Positions 1-8,389 of a stretch of 64,000 nucleotides of DNA are shown one piece after another. The position numbers and the translations under genes were made by a program. The notes below the pieces were generated by a model. It did no database searches and was not told the origin of the DNA. It was given only the letters and a program-made list of their open reading frames with translations. The stretch covers positions 1 to 64,000 of the forward strand of contig CAZLKN010000005.1 of assembly GCA_964560135.1 (NCBI GenBank), written 5' to 3'. Position 1 is the stretch's first letter. Each line of letters begins with the position of its first letter. The DNA comes from CAZLKN01 sp964560135. GTDB taxonomy: Bacteria > Actinomycetota > JAICYB01.

Positions 1-324
1 GTGGCCGCGTTCGGGCCCGGGACGCTGGTGGGTCGCCAGCGGTCCGCACGAGGCGTCCCAGAAGAACAGGTAGGTGTCCCCGTCGGTGCTGTCCAGCTCG
101 AACCGGTGCCCCTCGGCCCCCGCCGGCAGCTCGATCCAGTACCCGTCCAGACCCTGCGCCCAGTTGCCGGAGTCGCATGGTGACAGCGCGTTCAGCAGAC
201 CGCCCGCGGCGATCTGGATCGTCTCCTCCACGACGAAGTCCCCGCCCCCGTCGTGCGCTGCAGCACTCGGTGCCATGGCGCCCACGAGCACACCGGCGAC
301 CAACATCCTTGCGATCACGCGCAT
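1..324 (-). CDS. Secreted protein of unknown function, 3' end outside window
   Basis: An open minus-strand frame of 108 codons begins with ATG at 324 and runs off the left edge without a stop. The ATG is preceded by a GGGAGGGG ribosome binding site. The N-terminus (MRVIARMLVAGVLVGAMAPSAAA) is a Sec signal peptide with a likely cleavage after AAA at about residue 23. The mature part has two cysteines (in SPCDSG and DASCGP) that could form a disulphide, and an acidic, Gly-rich beta-like composition. No family was recognised. It is convergent with nothing and lies downstream (minus direction) of the luciferase-like gene ending at 382, with 57 bp between. Signal peptide and start are well supported; function is unknown. 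Confidence 0.7.
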   Translation of the reverse strand, partial: MRVIARMLVAGVLVGAMAPSAAAHDGGGDFVVEETIQIAAGGLLNALSPCDSGNWAQGLDGYWIELPAGAEGHRFELDSTDGDTYLFFWDASCGPLATHQRPGPERGH

Positions 325-381
325 GTCCCCTCCCGTCGAGTTGTCCCACCCAGAGGTTCGACCCAGACGAGGCTCCTTCCT

Positions 382-1398
382 CTACCGCAGCGCGGACAGG
401 TACTCGGTCACCAGGCCCTCGGGCATGCCCAGGAGCTGCAGGTTGTAGAAGTAGATCCGCTGCGCGACCCCCTCGTAGCGGGCCTTCACCTTGTCCGGGA
501 CCTCGTCGGGGCGACCGACGATCGCGAAGGTGTCCAGCATCTCGTCGGTGATCTCGGCCCCCATCGCCCCCACGTCGCCCTTGGCCATCAGCTCGTGCAG
601 CTTCGGCGGGACATCGTCCCAGCCGTGGGTCTCGAAGATCTTCCGGTAGGTGCGCGTCGAACCGTAGAAGGCGATCTGCGAGCGGACGAACGACGAAGCT
701 GCCTCACGCTCACCGTCGGTTTCCCCGATCACCAGGAACACCGGACACATCACGGTGATCTCCTCCCGGCCCCGTCCCGAGCGCGCCAGGCCCTTGTCGA
801 TCGCGGGGGTCAGCACCTGCTCGATGTACGCGCGCGAGTGCACGGGGTGCACGAGGATCCCGTCGCCGCACAGCCCCACCGTCTCCGCGTTGTACTCGTT
901 CACCGCAGCCGTCCAGATCTGCGGATCGGGGTGCTGGATCGGCCCGGGGTCGAAGAACGGCGAGATCACCGTGTGGGTGTAGAAGCGCCCCCGGAAATCG
1001 GGCTTCTGGCCGCTGCGGAACGCCTCCCACAGCGCCCGCACCGCCTGCACGTGCTCACGGAACTTCGGTCCCGGCGACTCCCAGCGCATCCCGAACCGCC
1101 GCTCGATGTGACCCTTCACCTGGGTGCCGAGCCCGAGCACCATCCGGCCCCCGGACGCCTCGTGCAGCTGCCACGCGTTCACCGCCGTCACGAACGGCGA
1201 GCGGGCGAACGCGATCGCCAGGTTCGTCCCGATGAGCGGCTCGGTCGTCTCGAGTGCGGGCGCCGCCAGATCCAGGAACGGGTCGCTCTGCGTCTCCGTC
1301 GAGTAGACGGCGTCGAAGCCCATCTGCTCGTAAGCGATCGCCGCCCGCCGGGCCCCCCGGACACCGGCCGGCAGCACCGCGTCGACCTTGAACCCCAT
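382..1398 (-). CDS. LLM class F420-dependent oxidoreductase (TIGR03617-like)
   Basis: A 338-residue luciferase-like TIM-barrel oxidoreductase, probably using coenzyme F420 (or FMN) for hydride transfer; the substrate cannot be told. The N-terminal VDAVLPAG, the TETQSDPFL segment, FARSPF and the GLGTQVKGHIERRFG block match what is known of the TIGR03617 subfamily, in which the last block lies in the cofactor site. The start is ATG at 1398, preceded by AGGAGGG; a longer frame exists upstream but lacks that ribosome binding site. The paralogous gene ending at 1409 is 10 bp upstream on the same strand, so the two are probably co-transcribed. Cytoplasmic. Family assignment is firm, the precise reaction is not. 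Confidence 0.88.
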   Translation of the reverse strand: MGFKVDAVLPAGVRGARRAAIAYEQMGFDAVYSTETQSDPFLDLAAPALETTEPLIGTNLAIAFARSPFVTAVNAWQLHEASGGRMVLGLGTQVKGHIERRFGMRWESPGPKFREHVQAVRALWEAFRSGQKPDFRGRFYTHTVISPFFDPGPIQHPDPQIWTAAVNEYNAETVGLCGDGILVHPVHSRAYIEQVLTPAIDKGLARSGRGREEITVMCPVFLVIGETDGEREAASSFVRSQIAFYGSTRTYRKIFETHGWDDVPPKLHELMAKGDVGAMGAEITDEMLDTFAIVGRPDEVPDKVKARYEGVAQRIYFYNLQLLGMPEGLVTEYLSALR

Positions 1399-1408
1399 CA
1401 GATCCCTC

Positions 1409-2320
1409 CTAGTTCTCGAGCGGACGGACGACGCTCTCCCGCAGCCGCGACAGCTCCTCGACCCAGTCCGCCGGCGGCGCCACAGGAACGACCACGAACT
1501 TCGTCGCGCCCTCCTCCACGAACGCCGACACCAGGTCACGCAGACGGCCGTCGCCGCCGACGGCCACGATCTCCAGCGGATCCACGTCCGGACGCCGCTC
1601 CCGCACGAGGCCGAGCACGCCGTCGGGATCAACCCCTTCGGGCACGTAGGGCACGAGCGCGCCGTAGTGATCCTCTTCGATCTCCCTCCCCGCCGCCGCG
1701 GCCTCCTCCCGGATCAGATCTACCCGTGCGGCGTACTCGGAGGGTGCGAGGAAGGACGGCAACCAGCCCGTCCCGTAGCGGCCCACCCGCCGGCATGCGG
1801 GGGCCGAGTGACCGCCGAACCACACATCCGGGTGCGGCGTCTGCACCGGCTTCGGACGCAGCGTCAAACCGTCCACCCGGAAGAACCGGCCCTCGAACAC
1901 CACATCTTCGGACGTCCACAGCTTCACGATCAGTTCGGTGGCCTCCTCGGTACGGGCGGCACGCTCGCTGCGCGGCACCCCGAAGATCCCGTGCTCGGGG
2001 GCGACATCGGATCCCAGACCGAACGCGACCACCAGCCGGCCCCCGGACAACACATCGATCGTGGCCAGCTCCTTGGCGAGCAACACCGGGTTGCGGCCCG
2101 GGAGCACGAGCACGCTCGGACCGAATTTGAGCCGATGGGTACGCCCCGCGACCGCCGCCATCGCCGCCAGCGGATCCGGGACGTCGGCCGCCACCCGCTC
2201 CGACAGCCACAGCGAGTCCCAGCGCTGCTCCTCGCAGGCGTCGACGATCCGCCAGAACCCCTCACCGTCGAGCCCGGCGGTCGCGGTGGTCCCGAGCCCG
2301 ACCCCCACCCGGATCTTCAT
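1409..2320 (-). CDS. LLM class F420-dependent oxidoreductase (TIGR03854-like)
   Basis: A 303-residue luciferase-like oxidoreductase. The N-terminal MKIRVGVGLG strand, the DSLWLSER segment, the barrel motif GRNPVLLAKELATIDVLSGGRL and HPDVWFGG are typical of F420/FMN-dependent members; TIGR03854 is the closest subfamily from memory. ATG at 2320 is chosen because the conserved first beta strand begins there; the 48 codons that could precede it are Arg-rich and look non-coding. CAGGAT lies six bases upstream of the ATG and may be a weak -10 box for a leaderless message. It is followed 10 bp downstream by another family member, giving a tandem pair. Substrate unknown. Confidence 0.87.
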   Translation of the reverse strand: MKIRVGVGLGTTATAGLDGEGFWRIVDACEEQRWDSLWLSERVAADVPDPLAAMAAVAGRTHRLKFGPSVLVLPGRNPVLLAKELATIDVLSGGRLVVAFGLGSDVAPEHGIFGVPRSERAARTEEATELIVKLWTSEDVVFEGRFFRVDGLTLRPKPVQTPHPDVWFGGHSAPACRRVGRYGTGWLPSFLAPSEYAARVDLIREEAAAAGREIEEDHYGALVPYVPEGVDPDGVLGLVRERRPDVDPLEIVAVGGDGRLRDLVSAFVEEGATKFVVVPVAPPADWVEELSRLRESVVRPLEN

Positions 2321-2384
2321 GGCCCCATCCTGACGCCGCGGGACCCCGGAGCGCACCTCGGACGAACCCCGGAACAGAGCCCGC

Positions 2385-3146
2385 CTACGGGATCGGCAGG
2401 CGCAGGCCGCCGGAGGGCCGAGCCGTCGGAGCCGGCGTCGCCTCCTGCTTCGCGGGACGCTCACCGACCGTGCGGGCGTTCACAGCGGGCACCAGCGCGC
2501 CACGCACCACCAGCCGGTAGCGCTCGCTGCCGTACGGATGGCAGGTGAACAACGTCACGACGTCCTCGCCGGTGGGGTTCACGATCCACACGTCCTTCGG
2601 CTCGACGACGAACGACTCCGTGACCCGGTAGACGGCGTCCCCCATCGCCTCCGTCGAGAACCGGATCTCGTCGCCAGGCTGGAGCTTGTCCAGGTCGCGG
2701 AACGGACGGGTGTAGGTCGACCGGTGGCCGGCGATCACGGAGTTCCCCGCCATCCCCGGCAGCGACGTCCCGGGCCAGTAGGACGGGCCGAGGTCGATCG
2801 TCCACTGCTCGATGCCCTGGTACAGGGTCTCGTCCACGCCGAGCTTCGGGATCTGCATGCGCCCGATCTCGATCGGGACCCGCGGCGTGGGCTCGGGTGC
2901 CGCCACCTGCGCCGCACCGGCCGGCACCTCGGCCGCCGATGGGCCCTCACCGAACGACGGCAGCGGTACCGCATCACCTGAGTCCGCCGCCAAGGGAACA
3001 CGCACCCGTGACGACGAGGCTTCCGCGCCCGCGGCGTCCTGCCGTTCGGCCGTCACGATCACGGCCACGAGGAGGCAGGCGATGCTGAGCATCGCGGCGA
3101 TTCGCTCCCCCCGCCGGGAGCCGACCGGCCGATCGTCGAACCCCAT
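2385..3146 (-). CDS. Class E sortase
   Basis: A membrane-anchored cysteine transpeptidase of 253 residues that would join secreted proteins to the cell wall. A basic N-terminus precedes one transmembrane helix (about residues 17-33), then a Pro/Ala-rich linker to about 90 and the sortase barrel. The catalytic triad is visible: His141 in AGHRS, Cys202 in TLFTCHP and an Arg at about 211 in the RYRLVV strand. TLxTCHP is characteristic of class E, which in Streptomyces and Corynebacterium recognises LAxTG-type signals. A -10-like TACCCT lies seven bases before the ATG, suggesting a leaderless message. No substrate with a sorting signal was seen in the window; a second sortase of another class lies at 10610. 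Confidence 0.9.
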   Translation of the reverse strand: MGFDDRPVGSRRGERIAAMLSIACLLVAVIVTAERQDAAGAEASSSRVRVPLAADSGDAVPLPSFGEGPSAAEVPAGAAQVAAPEPTPRVPIEIGRMQIPKLGVDETLYQGIEQWTIDLGPSYWPGTSLPGMAGNSVIAGHRSTYTRPFRDLDKLQPGDEIRFSTEAMGDAVYRVTESFVVEPKDVWIVNPTGEDVVTLFTCHPYGSERYRLVVRGALVPAVNARTVGERPAKQEATPAPTARPSGGLRLPIP

Positions 3147-3153
3147 CTAGGAG

Positions 3154-3159
3154 AGGGTA
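3154..3159 (-). promoter_or_regulatory. -10 box for leaderless transcript of class E sortase gene
   Basis: TACCCT on the minus strand ends seven bases before the ATG at 3146, which puts the expected transcription start on the start codon. No clear -35. Assignment rests on the repeated occurrence of the same spacing in this window. Confidence 0.45.
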
Positions 3160-3176
3160 CCGGAAGATCGGCGATC

Positions 3177-3569
3177 TCACCGATGGACCGGCCGGGCCTC
3201 CACGAACACCTCGTGGGGCTCGTCGGCGGGCGCGCGGCCGAGGGCCCGTTCGATCTCCCGCCACGCGCCAAGGATCCCGCAGGCGGCGATCGCCCAGAAG
3301 ACCGCGACGCTGACGAGCACCAACGCCCAGCGTCCGATGGGGGCCGCGGAGCGTGTCAGCCCGAAGGCCAGGTTCTCGGCCGGAGCGAAGAGCACGAGCA
3401 GCCGTTCGAGCGATGCGATCGGCACCGAGAAGAAGTGGATCGTGGCGTGGCCGGCCAGGCCCCAGGCGGCGCCGAGCCAGCCGGCGTCACCGTAGGTCAT
3501 CCGGTCGGCCTGCGGCCGCCAGGCGTCCATCGCCGGATGCGACACCCGCACCTCGGTACCGTGCGCCAT
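3177..3569 (-). CDS. Small membrane protein of unknown function
   Basis: A 130-residue protein with one strong transmembrane helix near residues 83-106 (ALVLVSVAVFWAIAACGILGAW) and one or two weaker hydrophobic stretches at about 31-60. The C-terminus is acidic and soluble. No domain was recognised. ATG at 3569 is preceded by GGAGGT directly abutting it, too close for a good ribosome binding site, while TAGGCT lies six bases upstream, so a leaderless message is possible. It sits between the M15-type lipoprotein and the class E sortase on the same strand, so a cell-envelope role is plausible but only inferred. Confidence 0.6.
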   Translation of the reverse strand: MAHGTEVRVSHPAMDAWRPQADRMTYGDAGWLGAAWGLAGHATIHFFSVPIASLERLLVLFAPAENLAFGLTRSAAPIGRWALVLVSVAVFWAIAACGILGAWREIERALGRAPADEPHEVFVEARPVHR

Positions 3570-3575
3570 ACCTCC

Positions 3576-3581
3576 AGCCTA
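3576..3581 (-). promoter_or_regulatory. -10 box (TAGGCT) overlapping the stop codon of the M15 gene
   Basis: TAGGCT lies six bases before the ATG at 3569. Its first three bases are the TAG stop codon of the upstream gene, so the promoter would be embedded in the preceding reading frame. Confidence 0.45.
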
Positions 3582-4412
3582 CCGCCCGCTCTGCGAGAAG
3601 TGCATCCAGTCGCTGGCGCTGCGCCACGTCCCGCCCCAGCCCCAGCCGATCGCCGCGAAGGCCTCGGTGACGACGTCTGCGGCATCGATCATCCCCGGCC
3701 GCCGCCACTCCCGGTCCGTGTAGGCGGAGGCGAGTTCCGGGAGCACGAGGTCACCCTTGAGATAGGGGTTGTGGAAGGGGTTGATGTCCACCGAGAGGCC
3801 GCGGGCGTGCTCCGACCACGCCGCACCGCCGCGCGACGGACGGCACACGAAGGCGGTCGTGTTGTTGCCGTCCCCGGTGGGCGGGAGATCCAGCTCCTCG
3901 GCGGCGACCACCCGCATCTCCTCGATCGGGAACCTGGCCTCGTGCAGAGCACGGAAGACCTGGACGATCCCCTCGGCCACCGAGGCGTGGACGAGCAGCT
4001 CACCGGTGTGGGCCAGCCCGTCGAACCCCCAGAACCCCACCGTCAGGTACCGGAGATCGTCCAGCCCCACGGGGCACTCCGGCGACCAGGTCGACCGCGC
4101 TGCGACGCCGGGGGGCACCGGCTGCACGGACGACGCGAAGTCCTCGCCGCCGGGGGACGGCAGCACATCGATGGTCGGCAGACGCCGGTCCTGCAGCTCG
4201 GTCGGGGTCGGCAGCACCTGCCCGTACCCGTCGGGACGCAGCGGCAGCGGACGGGTCCCGAGCCACTCCGGACGCGACGGCTGCTCCTCCTCGGCGACCA
4301 CGTCCACCTCACGGACGCCGGGCACCTCGGCCTCCGCGACGTCCACGGGGGCGGGGGTCCCGCAACCGGCGAGGAACACCAGAACGAGCGCTGCTCGGGT
4401 GATGGCGGGCAT
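3579..4412 (-). CDS. M15-family peptidase lipoprotein
   Basis: A 277-residue lipoprotein whose C-terminal half is a peptidase of the M15 type (Ala-Glu endopeptidase or D-Ala-D-Ala carboxypeptidase-like), expected to cut peptidoglycan stem peptides outside the membrane. The signal peptide ends in the lipobox LVFLAGC (Cys17). The zinc ligands typical of the fold are visible: His202 and Asp209 in SEHARGLSVDIN and His271 in DWMHF, with GWGWGG just before. A Pro-rich linker covers about residues 20-110. ATG at 4412 is preferred over an in-frame TTG six bases upstream because TAGAGT lies exactly six bases before the ATG. Divergent from pncA. Confidence 0.82.
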   Translation of the reverse strand: MPAITRAALVLVFLAGCGTPAPVDVAEAEVPGVREVDVVAEEEQPSRPEWLGTRPLPLRPDGYGQVLPTPTELQDRRLPTIDVLPSPGGEDFASSVQPVPPGVAARSTWSPECPVGLDDLRYLTVGFWGFDGLAHTGELLVHASVAEGIVQVFRALHEARFPIEEMRVVAAEELDLPPTGDGNNTTAFVCRPSRGGAAWSEHARGLSVDINPFHNPYLKGDLVLPELASAYTDREWRRPGMIDAADVVTEAFAAIGWGWGGTWRSASDWMHFSQSGR

Positions 4413-4418
4413 CCTCAA

Positions 4419-4441
4419 ACTCTACCCGTCCGCAGCTAGTG
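4419..4441. promoter_or_regulatory. Divergent promoters between M15 gene and pncA
   Basis: On the minus strand TAGAGT (4419-4424) ends six bases before the M15 ATG, predicting a leaderless message. On the plus strand TAGTGT (4436-4441) lies 38 bases before the pncA ATG and would give a leader that contains its ribosome binding site. No convincing -35 elements were seen. Confidence 0.4.
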
Positions 4442-4479
4442 TGGGGACGAGGATCGAACCGCGACAGGAGGGACCGCCG

Positions 4480-5091
4480 ATGACCGCGAACAGCAGCGCT
4501 CCCCTCGGCACCTACGACGGATCCACGGCGCTGGTCGTCGTGGACATGCAGAACGACTTCGCCGCCCCGTCCGGCAGCCTCTACGTCCCCGGAGGGGAGG
4601 ACGTCGTGCCGCTCGTGAACAACGAGATCGAGGCGGCCACGAACGCCGGCGCGTTCGTCGTCTACACCCAGGACTGGCACCCGGAGTCCACGCCCCATTT
4701 CGAGAAGGACGGCGGCATCTGGCCGGTGCATTGCGTCGGCGGCACGACGGGGGCCGAGTTCCATCCGGACCTGCGCGTGATCGACGCGCCGGTGGTCCGC
4801 AAGGGCGTGGACGGCGCGGACGGCTACTCCGGGTTCAGCGTCCGCGACCCGTCCAGCGGTGACGAGGAGCCCACCGAGCTCGACCGCCTCCTGAAGGAGC
4901 GCGGTGTCCGTCGCGTCGTGGTGGCCGGCCTCGCGCTCGACTACTGCGTGAAGGAGACGACGCTGGACGCACGGCGGCTCGACTACGAAACCCATCTCCT
5001 CGCCGACGTCACCCGGGCGGTGAACCGGGAGCCGGGGGACGGGGCCCGCGCGGTGGCCGCCGTCGTGGAGGCCGGAGCCCGCGTCAGATGA
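4480..5091 (+). CDS. pncA: Nicotinamidase
   Basis: Hydrolyses nicotinamide to nicotinate in the cytoplasm, the first step of NAD salvage. The 203-residue protein carries the isochorismatase-fold triad: Asp22 in VVDMQNDF, Lys108 in VVRKG and Cys156 in LDYCV. The metal ligands Asp65, His67 and His73 are in QDWHPESTPH. ATG at 4480 follows GACAGGAGGGACC, a good ribosome binding site. The stop overlaps the start of pncB by ATGA, so the two salvage enzymes are translationally coupled. Enzymes of this family can also activate pyrazinamide, as known from mycobacteria. Assignment is secure. Confidence 0.95.
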   Translation: MTANSSAPLGTYDGSTALVVVDMQNDFAAPSGSLYVPGGEDVVPLVNNEIEAATNAGAFVVYTQDWHPESTPHFEKDGGIWPVHCVGGTTGAEFHPDLRVIDAPVVRKGVDGADGYSGFSVRDPSSGDEEPTELDRLLKERGVRRVVVAGLALDYCVKETTLDARRLDYETHLLADVTRAVNREPGDGARAVAAVVEAGARVR

Positions 5092-6440
5092 CGGGACACC
5101 GCCGCGAGGGCTCGGGGGCCACCGGGGCCCTCGGCCTCCACACCGACCTCTACGAGCTCCGGATGGTCGAGTCCTACCTCCGGCTCGGCATGACCGCACC
5201 CGCAACCTTCAGCCTGTTCGTGCGTCCCAGCATCCAGCGTCCCTGGTACGTCGCCCTGGGGGTGCACCGCGTCCTCGAGCTGCTCGAGGCCTTCGCCTAC
5301 ACCGACGCCGAGATCACCTACCTGCGCGACCTCGGCATCACCGGCCAGGCGCTCGACTACCTGCGCGACCTCGAGGTCACCGGCGAGGTCTGGGCCGTGG
5401 AGGACGGCACGGTCATCCTGGCCCCCGAGCCGATCGTGGAGGTGACCGCACCGCTGCCGATCGCGCAGCTCCTCGAGACCGCGGTGCTCAACCTCGTGCA
5501 GTACCCCACGATGATCGCCACCAAGGCCGCCCGCCTGTCCCTCGCCGCCGCCGGACGGCCCGTCGCCGACTTCGGCTTCCGGCGCGCGCAGGGGCTCGAG
5601 ACCGGCGTCGAGGCCGCGCTCGCCGCGTTCGTCGGGGGTGGCTGCACCACCTCGAACGTGGAAGCCGGACGCCGGTACCCGCAGCTCTCGGTCGTCGGGA
5701 CGATGGCGCACTCCTTTGTGCAGTCCTTCGACGACGAGATCGAATCCTTCCGGGCCTTCGCCGAGCATCATCCGGGCGGTACGACGCTGCTCGTGGACAC
5801 CTACGACACCGTCGAGGGCGTGAAGAACGCGATCGAGGTCGGACGCGAGATGGCCGGACGCGGCGAGCAGCTCCAGGCGATCAGGCTCGACTCCGGCGAT
5901 CTCGCCGCCCTGGCGACCGAGGCTCGTCGGCTCCTCGACGAGGCCGGCTTCACCGACGTGCAAATCTTCGCCTCCGGGGGCCTGGACGACGAACCGATCC
6001 ACGAGCTGCTCGAGGCCGGCGCCCCGATCGACGCCTTCGGGGTGGGCGGCGCCCTCACCGTCTCCAAGGATCTGCCGGCCCTGGACATCGTCTACAAACT
6101 CACCGAGTACGACGGGCGTCCCCGGGCGAAGTACTCCGACGAGAAGGCCACCCTGCCCGGCCCCAAGCAGGTCTTCCGCACCGGTGGACCGGATACCGAC
6201 GTCCTCGCCGCCCGCGACGAGGACCTCCCGGGTCGCCGGCTCCTCTCCCCCGTCTGGAGCCACGGCGACGCTCTGCGGAGCTTCGACGTGACCGCGGCCC
6301 GCGAGCGGGCCCGGGAGGAGCTCGACATGCTCCCAGAGGCGTGGCGGCGTCCGCCCTGGCCCGATACCCCGCCCGAACCGTCGATCAGCGCGTCGCTGCG
6401 AGAGGCGAACGAGACGCTGCGTCGCGAACGGCTCGGCTGA
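5088..6440 (+). CDS. pncB: Nicotinate phosphoribosyltransferase
   Basis: Converts nicotinate and PRPP to nicotinate mononucleotide (Preiss-Handler pathway). The 450-residue protein has the family's N-terminal TDLYELRM motif, GTMAHSFVQSF with the histidine that is phosphorylated in characterised enzymes, the central DFGFRRAQ block, IRLDSGDL, and the GVGGALTVSKD phosphate-binding segment. The ATG overlaps the pncA stop (ATGA), so its product receives the pncA product directly in metabolic terms. Length is normal for the actinobacterial form. No nadD or nadE is in view. The 3' neighbour is convergent, ending one base after the pncB stop. Confidence 0.95.
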   Translation: MTGHRREGSGATGALGLHTDLYELRMVESYLRLGMTAPATFSLFVRPSIQRPWYVALGVHRVLELLEAFAYTDAEITYLRDLGITGQALDYLRDLEVTGEVWAVEDGTVILAPEPIVEVTAPLPIAQLLETAVLNLVQYPTMIATKAARLSLAAAGRPVADFGFRRAQGLETGVEAALAAFVGGGCTTSNVEAGRRYPQLSVVGTMAHSFVQSFDDEIESFRAFAEHHPGGTTLLVDTYDTVEGVKNAIEVGREMAGRGEQLQAIRLDSGDLAALATEARRLLDEAGFTDVQIFASGGLDDEPIHELLEAGAPIDAFGVGGALTVSKDLPALDIVYKLTEYDGRPRAKYSDEKATLPGPKQVFRTGGPDTDVLAARDEDLPGRRLLSPVWSHGDALRSFDVTAARERAREELDMLPEAWRRPPWPDTPPEPSISASLREANETLRRERLG

Positions 6441-6441
6441 C

Positions 6442-6771
6442 TCAGCTCCCTCGCTCGCCGGCGGGGGGCTCGTCCGGCGGGACCGGAGCGCCGCTGCGCA
6501 TATGCGTGTCAAGGGCATCCCGATCGCAGTCCGGACACAGGTGCACGGTCACGGTTCCGACGATCGAGATCTGGTTTCCGCGCACCTTCTGCACGACGGC
6601 CTTCGGCGCCGCCCGCAGATCCGTGTTTCCGCACCCCGGGCACCGGCCGCGGGGATCACGGTCCCACTCATGGCCGCAGGCGTCGCAGGTGATGTGGATC
6701 AGCTCGCCCGTCCGGGCCCCCGTGAGCTTCTCGCGCTCACCGCAGACCGTGCATTGGATCTCAGGCGCCAA
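6442..6771 (-). CDS. Zinc-ribbon protein of unknown function
   Basis: A 109-residue protein with four CxxC pairs: CTVCG near residue 7, CDACG near 29, CPGCG near 44 and CPDC near 79, enough for two zinc ribbons. The segment between the last two pairs is basic and beta-rich. No named family was recognised. The ATG lies inside the 3' end of prfC with an 11-base overlap, so it is probably translationally coupled to release factor 3. A nucleic-acid or ribosome-associated role is possible from that linkage, but this is inference only. Confidence 0.7.
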   Translation of the reverse strand: MAPEIQCTVCGEREKLTGARTGELIHITCDACGHEWDRDPRGRCPGCGNTDLRAAPKAVVQKVRGNQISIVGTVTVHLCPDCDRDALDTHMRSGAPVPPDEPPAGERGS

Positions 6772-8308
6772 CGATCGGCTCCAGTCGCACTTCGGGACGG
6801 TCGCGCTCCAGCCGCTCCAGCTGGTAGGGGTTGGCGAACATCGCCAGGACGACGCCGTCGGAGCGGGTCAGGAACCGGACGTCGCGCTCCCCGGCCAGCG
6901 CCGAGACGGTGTCCCGGTCGGCGATCCGAGCGATGTTGTGACGGGACTCCTCCATCTGCACCGACGCTCCGAACTCCGTCTCCAGCCGGTGGACCGCCAC
7001 CTCGAACTGCATCGGGCCGACGGCCCCCAGCACGGGGGCCTGGTCGCCGAGATCCGGGTCGCGGAGCACCTGGATGACACCTTCCTCCTCGAGCTGCGCC
7101 AGGCCCCGCCGGAACTGCTTGTAGCGGCCCGAGTCGCGGTTGCGGGCGACCCGGAAGTGCTCCGGCGGGAAGGTCGGGACGCGCGGGAAGGTCACCGGCT
7201 GGCCGGCATGGATCGTGTCCCCGATCCGTACGCCGCCGGCGTTCACGAGCCCGATCACGTCGCCCGGGTGGGCGGTGTCCATCGTCGCGCGCTCCTGCCC
7301 GAAGATCTGATTGGCGTAGCGCGTCGTGAGCTGGCGGCCCGTCGGGCCGTGCACCACCGGCATCCCCCGCTCGAAGGTGCCGGAGCACACCCGCACGAAG
7401 GCGATCGTGTCGCGGTGGTCGGGATCCATGTTGGCTTGGAGCTTGAAGACGAAGCCGGAGAACGGCGCGTCCAGCGGACGCCCGGCCCCCTCGACGTCCG
7501 CCTTCGGCCGCGGAGGCGGCGCGAGGTCGACGACCGCGTCGAGCAGCAGGCGCACCCCGAAGTTCCACAGAGCCGATCCGAAGAAGACGGGGGACGTCGT
7601 CCCGTCCAGGAACGAGGCCACGTCGAGGTCTGCGCCGACGGCTCCCAGCAGTCCGAGCTCCTCGGCGGCGGCGGAACCCGCGGTGAGATCCAGCGATTCC
7701 TCGGGGGATTCGGTGGCTCCCCGCGCGGTGCGCCCGAACCGGATGAACCCGCCGGTGCGCCGGTCGGCCACGCCCACGAGCACGCCCTGCTCGTCCACCG
7801 GCCACGTCACGGGGGTGGGATGGATCCCGAGCGTCTCCTCGATCTCGTCCAGCAGCGCCAGCGGCGGGATCCCCGGACGGTCGCACTTGTTGACGAAGGT
7901 GATCAGCGGCGTCCCCCGCTGGCGGCAGACCTCGAAGAGCTTGCGGGTCTGGCTCTCGATGCCCTTGGCGGCGTCGAGCACCATGATCGCGGCATCGACG
8001 GCGGTGAGCACACGGTAGGTGTCCTCGGAGAAGTCACGGTGGCCCGGGGTGTCGAGCAGGTTCAGCACGTGGTCGCGGTGCGGGAACTGCAGGACGGTCG
8101 AGGTGATCGAGATCCCGCGCTGGCGCTCGAGGTCCATCCAGTCGCTGGTGACCGCCCGGCGACCCTTGCGGGCCTTCACCGCTCCGGCCTCCTCCACCGC
8201 CCCGGAATACAGGAGGAACTTCTCGGTCAACGTCGTCTTGCCCGCATCAGGATGCGAGACGATGGCGAACGTGCGTCGCCGAGCGGCTTCCTGGGAAGGG
8301 GTCGACAT
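6761..8308 (-). CDS. prfC: Peptide chain release factor 3
   Basis: A translational GTPase of 515 residues that recycles RF1/RF2 from the ribosome after termination. The G1 motif SHPDAGKTTLTEKFLLYSGA (about residues 18-37), G2 region with RGISIT, G3 DTPGHRDFSEDTYR (about 87), and G4 NKCDR (about 141) are all intact and have the RF3-specific wording rather than that of EF-G. Domains II and III follow, with the F..G....RH.D region near residue 330. ATG at 8308 is preceded by GAAGGGG. The zinc-ribbon gene overlaps the 3' end. RF3 is patchily distributed in actinobacteria, so its presence is mildly informative. Confidence 0.95.
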   Translation of the reverse strand: MSTPSQEAARRRTFAIVSHPDAGKTTLTEKFLLYSGAVEEAGAVKARKGRRAVTSDWMDLERQRGISITSTVLQFPHRDHVLNLLDTPGHRDFSEDTYRVLTAVDAAIMVLDAAKGIESQTRKLFEVCRQRGTPLITFVNKCDRPGIPPLALLDEIEETLGIHPTPVTWPVDEQGVLVGVADRRTGGFIRFGRTARGATESPEESLDLTAGSAAAEELGLLGAVGADLDVASFLDGTTSPVFFGSALWNFGVRLLLDAVVDLAPPPRPKADVEGAGRPLDAPFSGFVFKLQANMDPDHRDTIAFVRVCSGTFERGMPVVHGPTGRQLTTRYANQIFGQERATMDTAHPGDVIGLVNAGGVRIGDTIHAGQPVTFPRVPTFPPEHFRVARNRDSGRYKQFRRGLAQLEEEGVIQVLRDPDLGDQAPVLGAVGPMQFEVAVHRLETEFGASVQMEESRHNIARIADRDTVSALAGERDVRFLTRSDGVVLAMFANPYQLERLERDRPEVRLEPIVGA

Positions 8309-8389
8309 ACCCCTTCACGATATGCGAGATCTGCTCCCGGAGCGCGCGGTGGTTTGTGCGCCAACGCCCACACCCGCACGATAGGTGCC

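Noticed and set aside
253..2130. A 625-codon open frame on the plus strand
   Set aside because: Antisense to the two luciferase-like oxidoreductases, which have ribosome binding sites and conserved motifs.
3769..4479. An N-terminal extension of nicotinamidase by 237 codons
   Set aside because: The extension is antisense to the M15 gene, and the ATG at 4480 has a strong ribosome binding site and normal family length.
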